DNA of 5,029 nucleotides from Clostridia bacterium (GTDB taxonomy: Bacteria; Bacillota_A; Clostridia; Oscillospirales; Acutalibacteraceae): positions 1 to 5,029 of the forward strand of contig RZYX01000123.1 in NCBI GenBank assembly GCA_009930155.1, in the 5' to 3' direction. This document shows, piece by piece, positions 1-4,918 of this stretch. The notes under the pieces are model-generated. The model saw only the letters and a list, made by a program, of their open reading frames with translations, was not told where the DNA came from and made no database searches. Positions within the stretch are counted from its first letter, which is position 1; each line of letters begins with the position of its first letter. The translations under genes were made by a program, and so were the position numbers.

Positions 1-31
1 AGCTAGCTGTCAAAACTAAAATAGAGTAAAA

Positions 32-58
32 CGCTTGCATCTATCTTTGGTGCAAGCG
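32..58 (-). terminator. Probable intrinsic terminator of the feoAB operon
   Basis: Perfect 8-bp inverted repeat CGCTTGCA (32-39) and TGCAAGCG (51-58) with an 11-base loop. It begins 22 bases past the feoB stop codon. Read on the minus strand, the stem is followed directly by TTTT and then a mixed T-rich stretch (complement of 21-31), so the U tract is short. The stem is GC-richer than its surroundings and correctly placed for an operon end. The plus-strand side also has TTTT at 62-65, so it might serve a converging transcript from outside the window too. Confidence 0.7.
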
Positions 59-80
59 ATATTTTGTCAATAGCGTAGGA

Positions 81-2210
81 TTATTTTGCGCTTACGACAA
101 AGCAGCTGATAAGCCCCATAATTGTCGGAATAATAAAGGACAAAGCAGTCCATTTAAGGCTCGCCGTTTCCTTCTTAATTGTTAACAAAGTGGTGGAACA
201 AGGCCAGTGCATTAAGGAGAACAGCATTGTACTGATAGCGGTGACCCAGGTCCAACCGTTATTAACAAGTAATTGTTTTAAAGTTGCAAGGCTTTCAAGC
301 TCCAAAATACTTCCCTTTGCCATATATGCCATTATAATAATCGGAATAACAATTTCATTTGCAGGAAGTCCGAGTATAAAAGCCATTAGAATAATACCAT
401 CTAAACCTAGCAGCTTTGCAAAAGGATCTAAAAATCCTGCACAAAGGTTTAATAAACTTGTATTACCTATGTTAACATTTGCCATAACCCAGATGAACAA
501 TCCGGCAGGTGCAGCAATAACTATTGCACGACCTAACACAAATAAAGTTCTATCTAAGATTGAGCGGACAATAACCTTTCCGATTTGTGGTTTGCGATAT
601 GGTGGTAATTCCAAGGTAAAGGCTGAGGGAATGCCTTTTAAAATAGTTATTGAGAGCAGTTTTGAAATAAAAAAAGTCATAAATACACCTAGCAAGATAA
701 CTACCGTCAATAAAATTGCTGATAACAGTGAATCAAATGCACCGCCGGAACCCCCAATAAAAAACATGGTAATAATGACGATGAGTGTTGGAAATCTTCC
801 GTTACATGGTACAAAGTTATTCGTAATCATTGCAATCAAACGTTCACGTGGTGAATCAATAATTCGACAACCAACTATTCCAGCAGCATTACAGCCAAAT
901 CCCATACACATAGTAAGTGCCTGTTTACCGCAAGCAGAGCACCGTTTGAAAGATTTATCCAAATTGTATGCGACACGTGGTAAATATCCGGCATCCTCAA
1001 GTAACGTAAATAAGGGGAAAAATATCGCCATTGGAGGTAGCATAACAGATACAACCCATGCTAAAACTCTATAAACACCAAGCACCAGCATTCCATGCAG
1101 CCAATTCGGAGCACCAAAGTAATGAAAAGCATCTGTTAGTTTATCTTGAATCCAAAACAAACCGTCTGAAAGCAGTTGTGACGGATAATTTGCACCGGTA
1201 ATGGTCAACCAGAATACAATAGCTAAAAGAGTAACCATAATAGGATATCCAGCCCACTTACTTGTTAGAACTTTATCAATTTTTCGGTCAGTTGCATTAT
1301 AAGTAGATCTATCGTACTCAACGGTATCAATACAAATCTCCTCTGAGGTCAGAATAAGAGAAGATACAATATGATCCTTTAAGTTATTTGAATCAATTCC
1401 ATTATTTTGTAGCAAAACTTTTGCTTGATCTAAGACCGCTATTATGTTTTCCTCATTAAGGATATCATGATTAAGATAAGCATTTAGCTCATCGATTAAT
1501 TCTTTATCATAATCAAGTAACTTTAAACTTAGCCAACGAGAGTTGATTTTACATGGGACTGTTTTCTTGATCTCAGGTTCTACAATAGCAATTGCATCTT
1601 CAATTGGTTTCATGTATTTTACTTGTAACGGATTTGTATCACAATTGCTGTCAATCAAATTATCAAGCTCATCCATCAAGGTAGAAAGACTCTTTTTCTT
1701 TCTGGCAACTGTACCCACAACAGGTACACCTAATTTTTTGGAAAGACCATTTAAATCAATATTTATTTTTTTGAGTTTTGCCTCATCCATCAGATTAACG
1801 CAAACGAGTACCTTACTTGAAATTTCCATTGTTTGAAGCACAAGATTAAGATTTCGTTCAAGGCATGTAGCATCGCAAACAACGATAACAGCATCTGGTT
1901 CACCAAAGCAAATAAAATTGCGTGCAACCTCTTCTTCTGCAGAATGTGCCATTAAAGAATAAGTACCAGGAATATCGACCATCACATAGGATTTATTTTT
2001 GGTACTGTAATAACCCTGTGCGTTTGTAACTGTTTTGCCAGGCCAGTTTCCTGTGTGTTGATTTAGACCGGTAAGGTTATTGAAAACTGTACTTTTACCC
2101 ACATTTGGATTTCCAGCAATGGCGACAATCCTATCATTAATGTTTTGTTTCTTTATTTCCAAACCTGAGTCCACCGCCTTAATTCCTACTGAGTTTTTAG
2201 TCAGACCCAT
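81..2210 (-). CDS. feoB: FeoB, ferrous iron transporter with N-terminal G domain
   Basis: FeoB is the inner-membrane protein that takes up Fe(II), coupled to GTP binding and hydrolysis by a cytoplasmic G domain. All G motifs are visible: G1 GNPNVGKS (33-40), switch I threonine T60 in GNWPGKT, G3 DIPG (79-82), G4 NLMD (139-142), and a G5-like segment near 167-169. A helical linker region (about 195-310) follows. The membrane part (about 320-706) has roughly eight hydrophobic segments and the family motifs MGFGCNAAG (436-444), GRFPTL (471-476) and LPANEI (615-620). The length of 709 aa is normal and no frame break is seen. The ATG at 2208-2210 is chosen because AAGGAG lies 8 bases before it, overlapping the feoA stop codon, so the two genes are probably translationally coupled. 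The first half of the membrane domain is unusually cysteine-rich (C424, C427, C435, C440, C448, C469). A hairpin terminator lies downstream. Confidence 0.97.
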   Translation of the reverse strand: MGLTKNSVGIKAVDSGLEIKKQNINDRIVAIAGNPNVGKSTVFNNLTGLNQHTGNWPGKTVTNAQGYYSTKNKSYVMVDIPGTYSLMAHSAEEEVARNFICFGEPDAVIVVCDATCLERNLNLVLQTMEISSKVLVCVNLMDEAKLKKINIDLNGLSKKLGVPVVGTVARKKKSLSTLMDELDNLIDSNCDTNPLQVKYMKPIEDAIAIVEPEIKKTVPCKINSRWLSLKLLDYDKELIDELNAYLNHDILNEENIIAVLDQAKVLLQNNGIDSNNLKDHIVSSLILTSEEICIDTVEYDRSTYNATDRKIDKVLTSKWAGYPIMVTLLAIVFWLTITGANYPSQLLSDGLFWIQDKLTDAFHYFGAPNWLHGMLVLGVYRVLAWVVSVMLPPMAIFFPLFTLLEDAGYLPRVAYNLDKSFKRCSACGKQALTMCMGFGCNAAGIVGCRIIDSPRERLIAMITNNFVPCNGRFPTLIVIITMFFIGGSGGAFDSLLSAILLTVVILLGVFMTFFISKLLSITILKGIPSAFTLELPPYRKPQIGKVIVRSILDRTLFVLGRAIVIAAPAGLFIWVMANVNIGNTSLLNLCAGFLDPFAKLLGLDGIILMAFILGLPANEIVIPIIIMAYMAKGSILELESLATLKQLLVNNGWTWVTAISTMLFSLMHWPCSTTLLTIKKETASLKWTALSFIIPTIMGLISCFVVSAK

Positions 2211-2223
2211 TATATTCGCTCCT

Positions 2224-2457
2224 TTATATGCTTATCATAATATTGATACAATCCTCTGAACGAATTGCAATAACAGCACCACGAATTAAAAATGCAGAGG
2301 GATCGCCCCCTGGACTTCTGCCAAGACATTCAACCTCTGTGTTCTCAATCAGACCTATATCCAAGAGCCTTCTTCTAATACTTCCTATTGACAACAATTC
2401 TTTGATTTTTGCGGATTGACCTGGTTTTAAGTCATTCAAGTTTTTAATTTCATTCAT
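2224..2457 (-). CDS. feoA: FeoA, small SH3-like partner of FeoB
   Basis: FeoA is a small cytoplasmic SH3-fold protein required for FeoB-dependent ferrous iron uptake, thought to act on the FeoB G domain or complex. The 77-residue sequence has the typical opening (NLNDLKPGQSAKIKEL, 6-21), the conserved core RRRLLDIGLIENTEVE (28-43), the SPGGDP turn (48-53) and a final beta-strand region GAVIAIRSEDCINIMI (60-75). The length is normal and the gene looks complete. The ATG at 2455-2457 has a GAGGT ribosome site (complement of 2467-2471) 9 bases upstream. It is the first gene of the operon, 13 bases before feoB. The promoter and a probable metal-responsive operator lie immediately upstream, shared with the divergent regulator gene. 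Confidence 0.95.
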   Translation of the reverse strand: MNEIKNLNDLKPGQSAKIKELLSIGSIRRRLLDIGLIENTEVECLGRSPGGDPSAFLIRGAVIAIRSEDCINIMISI

Positions 2458-2480
2458 AAAAAATTTACCTCGTAATATTA

Positions 2481-2509
2481 ATTAGGATAGGGAAACTTTG
2501 TTTCCTAAT
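2481..2509. promoter_or_regulatory. Candidate metalloregulator operator between feoA and the regulator
   Basis: Two nested inverted repeats. The outer pair is ATTAGGA (2481-2487) with TCCTAAT (2503-2509). The inner pair is GGAAAC (2491-2496) with GTTTCC (2500-2505) around TTT. The left part, TTAGGATAG, resembles half of the classical DtxR box (TTAGGTTAG...), differing at one base. The site lies just downstream of the predicted feoA -10 box, across the expected transcription start and leader, where a bound repressor would block feoAB. The symmetry is read directly; that the adjacent DtxR/MntR-like protein binds here is inference. Confidence 0.6.
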
Positions 2510-2511
2510 AC

Positions 2512-2517
2512 ATTATA
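2512..2517 (-). promoter_or_regulatory. Predicted feoAB -10 box
   Basis: The minus strand reads TATAAT here, a perfect sigma-A -10 hexamer, 54 bases upstream of the feoA start codon. No good -35 hexamer sits 16-18 bases upstream (that stretch reads about ACCAAT), so the promoter may be intrinsically weak. Transcription would start near 2503-2506, inside the inverted repeats. Confidence 0.5.
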
Positions 2518-2574
2518 TTAAGATGTGTAAAAATTGGTTACTGCTTAATACATAAAATTGGAGAGAATTGGTTT

Positions 2575-3027
2575 ATGAATGATGATAATGGATTTTATAC
2601 ACAAAAAGGGTATCAACTGAATGAAACAAATGAATTAACTGCATCAATGGAAGATTATCTTGAAATGATCTGCAGAATATTAGAAAGAACTGATGTTGTG
2701 CGAATCAATGAGCTTGCTGAAAAATTACATGTAAAACCTTCATCTGCGTCTAAAATGGTAAGTAACCTTAAAGAAGCTGGATATATTGATTTTCAAAAAT
2801 ACGGATATATAGTGGCAACAAAAAAAGGAATGGATAAGGGAAAATATTTATTATATCGACACGATGTCCTCTATAATTTTTTATGTATGATAAATAATAC
2901 GGATAATGAATTAGATCAGGTTGAAAAAATAGAGCATTTTATTAATGAGACAACTATAGATAATCTTGAAAAACTCACTAATGAGTTGACTAAGAAGGGA
3001 AAGAATAGTCAGAAGCCAGTATTATAA
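2575..3027 (+). CDS. DtxR/MntR-family metal-dependent transcriptional regulator
   Basis: Metal-activated DNA-binding repressor, most likely controlling feoAB and possibly itself. Residues 22-85 form a winged helix: the helix-turn-helix spans about 42-66 with recognition helix KPSSASKMVSNLKEAG (54-69), then a short wing. Residues about 90-136 form the dimerisation and metal-binding domain. The six ligands of Bacillus MntR (D8, E11, H77, E99, E102, H103) match D27, E30, H96, E117, E120 and H121 with nearly identical spacing. There is no C-terminal SH3 domain, so it is MntR-sized (150 aa) rather than DtxR-sized. The ATG has GGAGAG (2560-2565) 9 bases upstream. An internal Met25 would leave the metal site intact but has no comparable ribosome site. 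The gene is divergent from feoA. Iron is the likely signal from context, although the ligand set would also suit manganese. I leave the symbol blank because sequence alone does not separate MntR from an iron sensor. Confidence 0.92.
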   Translation: MNDDNGFYTQKGYQLNETNELTASMEDYLEMICRILERTDVVRINELAEKLHVKPSSASKMVSNLKEAGYIDFQKYGYIVATKKGMDKGKYLLYRHDVLYNFLCMINNTDNELDQVEKIEHFINETTIDNLEKLTNELTKKGKNSQKPVL

Positions 3028-3158
3028 TTACGGATATAGGTTCAAATAAATAATGGAATGATAGCATCTATCCGCTGTTTATTTCGAATGCAGCATGCAC
3101 TTAACATTTAGATGGCTGTTGTAATTATTTAAACTTACGTATAAGCTCCACAGTCAAT

Positions 3159-3187
3159 AAATAACGGACGAAATGTTTCGTTTATTT
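3159..3187 (+). terminator. Possible terminator after the regulator gene
   Basis: ACGAAA (3168-3173) pairs with TTTCGT (3176-3181). The stem is extended across a CGG bulge by AAATAA (3159-3164) with TTATTT (3182-3187). The hairpin lies about 130 bases past the regulator stop codon and is followed by AT-rich but not pure T sequence. It is weak for an intrinsic terminator, yet it is the best candidate in the 214-base non-coding stretch 3028-3241, where I see nothing else of note. Confidence 0.3.
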
Positions 3188-3241
3188 AATAAATCTTTGA
3201 ATGATTTTCAACTGAGGTCACTTTTTGAATTGACAATTGAG

Positions 3242-3267
3242 ACAGCTTTGAAGAATAAATAATTTTC
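3242..3267 (+). repeat. Left terminal inverted repeat
   Basis: Begins ACAGC, then TT, then TGAAGAATAAAT (3249-3260), then AATTTTC. It matches the reverse complement of 4893-4918 in ACAGC (5 of 5), in TGAAGAATAAAT (12 of 12) and in 4 of the last 7 positions. Similarity stops on both sides. The -35 region of the predicted transposase promoter lies within it. Confidence 0.75.
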
Positions 3268-3277
3268 ACATTAAAAT
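3248..3277 (+). promoter_or_regulatory. Predicted transposase promoter in the left IS end
   Basis: TTGAAG (3248-3253, four of six to TTGACA), an 18-base spacer and TAAAAT (3272-3277, five of six to TATAAT). Transcription would start near 3284 and give a leader of about 70 bases containing both hairpins described below. Placing the -35 box in the terminal repeat, where transposase would bind, would allow self-repression; that consequence is inferred. Confidence 0.4.
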
Positions 3278-3288
3278 TCTCAAATAGC

Positions 3289-3333
3289 AAGCAGTTTTAC
3301 TGCTTATGCGTTAAAATATCTATAAGATATTTT
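3289..3333 (+). promoter_or_regulatory. Tandem stem-loops in the transposase leader
   Basis: The first hairpin pairs AAGCAGT (3289-3295) with ACTGCTT (3299-3305) around TTT. The second pairs AAAATATCT (3313-3321) with AGATATTTT (3325-3333) around ATA and is perfect over 9 bp. A run of five T (3330-3334) ends the second, giving it the look of a weak AU-rich attenuator or terminator. The ribosome site AGGAGG (3340-3345) begins 6 bases later. Such structures in other insertion sequences limit transposase made from outside transcripts; that role here is inferred. Confidence 0.55.
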
Positions 3334-3339
3334 TCGCAC

Positions 3340-3345
3340 AGGAGG
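3340..3345 (+). promoter_or_regulatory. Strong ribosome binding site fixing the GTG start
   Basis: A perfect AGGAGG, 7 bases before GTG 3353-3355, decides the start of the transposase even though the codon is not ATG. The next in-frame ATG is internal (codon 18) and has no comparable site. Confidence 0.8.
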
Positions 3346-3352
3346 ATAAAAC

Positions 3353-4408
3353 GTGAAAAAAAAGAATGAGTGGATTACCAAGGAACAAAAAAGAGAAGCC
3401 AAGATGGATGATCGCGGAATTGTTGACTTGATTCAGGTTAAAGAACATTTCTTTCATGGATTCAATCAGTGGATTGATGAAATGCTAGATCCAAGAAATG
3501 AGTCATATACTTCTTATACGCAAACAGATCTTATTTACCTTGGTATATTAAAAAATGTCTGTGCAGTTGAGAGTATGCGGCAGATGAATGAAAAATTTAA
3601 TGAAAAGGAATGTATTCAGACGCTAGCTTTTTTGTCTCAAAATGAAGATTTAGAGGAATTACCGGATTACACAACTTTGAATAATTACCTAGAAAAGCTT
3701 TCGCCGAAATGTCTTTCCGAGTTGAGAACAAAAATGATTCGACATCTTATCCGCTCAAAAGCCTTCCATAAAAACAGATTGCTTAGTAAATACTGGGTTG
3801 TAATTCTTGATGGAACAGGTTTGTTCCATTTTAAGGAAAAGCATTGTGAGAACTGCCTTGTAAGAACAGTCATAGATGCAGATGGAAACAAAAAGAAGGA
3901 TTATTATCACAAAGTATTAGAGGCAAAAATTGTACTAAATAACAACCTTGTACTTAGTCTTGGAACAGAGTTCATCGAAAATGAAAGTGAACAGGTCAAT
4001 AAACAGGATTGTGAACAGAATGCTGCAAAGAGACTGATTTCCAGGCTCAAGAAAGAATATCCGAGACTTCAGATGTGCATTCTTGGAGATGGCTTATATT
4101 GTGTAGAACCCCTTATGAAAATGTGCAGCGATAATAACTGGAAGTACATCTTCAATCTAAAAGAGGGAACGCAGAAAAATATCGTAAAGGACTATCGCTG
4201 GTTAGGCGAAGGCGATGCAATAAAAACCGTAACAGGTATTGGAAAAGAAGATGGAACTGGCAGATACCTGAATCATGTTGAAGAAACCACTGGTAAAAAC
4301 GAAATCTTCAATGTTTTTGAGTATGAATACACGAAAACAGAAGATGGAAAAAAATCAATGTTCGTTTCATGTGGGCGACCAATCTTGAAATCAAAGATAG
4401 GAATCTAG
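3353..4408 (+). CDS. DDE transposase, N-terminal part (frame 0, lacks catalytic Glu)
   Basis: Encodes the first part of a cut-and-paste type DDE transposase. Residues 1-145 form an N-terminal DNA-binding-like region with several helices (for example YLGILKNVCAVESMRQMNE, 62-80). The RNase H-like core follows: first aspartate D153 in VVILDGTG, then second aspartate D246 in CILGDGLY, preceded by the conserved-looking KQDCEQNAAKRLISRLKK (217-234). The third catalytic residue is missing here because this frame runs off into 17 or so unrelated residues and stops at 4406-4408. The downstream frame (-1) carries the glutamate and the rest of the protein. The frame change is possible only between 4327 and 4408, where both frames are open. 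The A7 run at 4348-4354 is the likeliest point; joining there gives a 455-residue protein. Start at GTG with an excellent ribosome site. Either a recoded gene or a pseudogene by a one-base loss. Confidence 0.85.
   Translation: MKKKNEWITKEQKREAKMDDRGIVDLIQVKEHFFHGFNQWIDEMLDPRNESYTSYTQTDLIYLGILKNVCAVESMRQMNEKFNEKECIQTLAFLSQNEDLEELPDYTTLNNYLEKLSPKCLSELRTKMIRHLIRSKAFHKNRLLSKYWVVILDGTGLFHFKEKHCENCLVRTVIDADGNKKKDYYHKVLEAKIVLNNNLVLSLGTEFIENESEQVNKQDCEQNAAKRLISRLKKEYPRLQMCILGDGLYCVEPLMKMCSDNNWKYIFNLKEGTQKNIVKDYRWLGEGDAIKTVTGIGKEDGTGRYLNHVEETTGKNEIFNVFEYEYTKTEDGKKSMFVSCGRPILKSKIGI
4348..4354 (+). other. Slippery heptamer A_AAA_AAA at the frame change
   Basis: Seven A residues read in frame 0 as ggA AAA AAA, the exact register for tandem -1 slippage. 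After a -1 shift the reading continues ATC AAT GTT CGT TTC ATG TGG, giving INVRFMWATNLEI and on to the catalytic glutamate. I see no strong upstream Shine-Dalgarno-like stimulator and only weak downstream pairing (ATCTT with AAGAT). The same product would result if the run were really eight A, so loss of one A is equally consistent. Confidence 0.5.
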
Positions 4409-4719
4409 AAGAATTGATCCTGACAGGACGAAAACGTTGGAAGATAGAAAACGAAGGTTTCAATAATCAGAAAAATGGGATATATAAGATTGAGCATATG
4501 AACAGTAGGAATACCAATGCGATGAAAAATCATTATTTACTAACACAGATCGCAGATATTCTGATGCAGCTCTATCTATCATGCAATAAGCTTGTGAAAG
4601 CAATAGGGCAGAGCATAAAAAATACATCCTCAAGGTTATTAGAAAGTTTCCGACGACAGCCCATAACGGATGAAGATGTATTGCACATTTCTAAGTACAC
4701 AACTGTGCACTTGGAATAA
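4369..4719 (+). CDS. DDE transposase, C-terminal part (-1 frame)
   Basis: Continuation of the transposase in the -1 frame, which is open from 4327 to the TAA at 4717-4719. The ATG at 4369 has no ribosome site, so independent translation is unlikely. It carries the third catalytic element in GRKRWKIENEGFNNQKN; the probable catalytic glutamate is the codon at 4447-4449, with an upstream arginine in the R-x3-E arrangement of IS4-like enzymes. Next comes the helical segment AMKNHYLLTQIADILMQLY, typical of this transposase group, and a basic C-terminal tail ending HISKYTTVHLE. The segment shows no other stop or obvious damage, which fits a recent indel or a functional frameshift better than long decay. 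Confidence 0.8.
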   Translation: MWATNLEIKDRNLEELILTGRKRWKIENEGFNNQKNGIYKIEHMNSRNTNAMKNHYLLTQIADILMQLYLSCNKLVKAIGQSIKNTSSRLLESFRRQPITDEDVLHISKYTTVHLE

Positions 4720-4747
4720 GCTAAGTATAACACAAGGTGGTGGTGAA

Positions 4748-4858
4748 ATGGAATATGAAATCCAACTAAATATCCACAAAATTTTGAAGTGCGTATCACT
4801 GCGATTATCCGATGTGGATAACTTCCACAAAATTGTCCTGTTTAAGGGGATAACATAG
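4748..4858 (+). CDS. Possible 36-residue small ORF in the IS right arm
   Basis: ATG 4748 to TAG 4856-4858, encoding MEYEIQLNIHKILKCVSLRL and 16 more residues. A purine-rich AAGGTGGTGGTG precedes the start at ribosome-site distance, which is why I list it. It begins 28 bases after the transposase stop. I recognise no family. It overlaps the DnaA-box-like repeats, and an ORF this short can arise by chance in such sequence, so the site may only look like a gene. Confidence 0.2.
   Translation: MEYEIQLNIHKILKCVSLRLSDVDNFHKIVLFKGIT
4770..4854. repeat. DnaA-box-like repeat cluster in the IS right arm
   Basis: TGTGGATAA (4813-4821) is the exact reverse complement of the DnaA box TTATCCACA. ATATCCACA (4770-4778) matches it at 8 of 9 on the other strand. 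AGGGGATAA (4845-4853) is a weaker third copy. The 11-mer TCCACAAAATT occurs at 4773-4783 and 4824-4834, and TTATCC (4805-4810) faces GGATAA (4816-4821). The repeats are seen directly; DnaA binding is inferred. Confidence 0.55.
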
Positions 4859-4892
4859 TTTTTTGAATTATGCGCATGGAATTGGGTCAGAA

Positions 4893-4918
4893 GAATAAAA
4901 TTTATTCTTCACCGCTGT
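4893..4918 (-). repeat. Right terminal inverted repeat
   Basis: Partner of 3242-3267. The plus strand ends ATTTATTCTTCA (4900-4911), CC, GCTGT (4914-4918). Unlike the left end, it also forms a perfect palindrome with its inner neighbour: GAAGAATAAA (4890-4899), one A, TTTATTCTTC (4901-4910). The 111 bases beyond it (4919-5029) hold no gene I can support. Confidence 0.75.

Larger units (their letters stand above)
3242..4918 (+). mobile_element. Insertion sequence, about 1.68 kb, IS4-like DDE type
   Basis: The ends are defined by imperfect inverted repeats at 3242-3267 and 4893-4918, matching at 21 of 26 positions. They enclose one transposase gene (3353-4719), a 111-base leader and a roughly 200-base right arm. 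No direct repeat flanks these ends, so the target duplication has been lost or the true ends differ by some bases. The element lies about 215 bases past the metalloregulator stop codon, pointing the same way, and disrupts no gene I can recognise. The transposase is split between two frames, so the copy may be inactive unless recoding occurs. I do not assign an IS name; the family call rests on the DDE motif spacing and an R-x3-E-like signature. Confidence 0.8.

Noticed and set aside
190..1074. Long plus-strand reading frame of 294 codons opposite feoB
   Set aside because: It lies wholly within feoB on the other strand. Its translation has no recognisable domain and no convincing ribosome site, while feoB is unmistakable.
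1543..1836. Plus-strand frame of 97 codons opposite feoB
   Set aside because: Antisense shadow of the FeoB G domain and linker, with no family features.
2491..2519. Plus-strand promoter for the regulator using TATATT at 2514-2519
   Set aside because: No -35-like hexamer lies at 16-18 bases upstream (GGAAAC), and other -10 candidates such as TAATAC (2546-2551) also lack a partner. I cannot place this promoter.
3028..3241. RNA gene or CRISPR-like repeats in the non-coding stretch after the regulator
   Set aside because: Only short scattered hairpins such as GATAG-cat-CTATC are visible. There is no tRNA-like fold and no regularly spaced repeat.
4572..4830. Minus-strand frames of 63 and 75 codons at the transposase 3' end
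   Set aside because: They overlap the conserved transposase C-terminus on the other strand and have no ribosome site or recognisable motif.
4890..4910. Palindrome at the IS right end as an intrinsic terminator for the transposase
   Set aside because: The stem is AT-rich and is followed by ACCGCTGT rather than a T tract.
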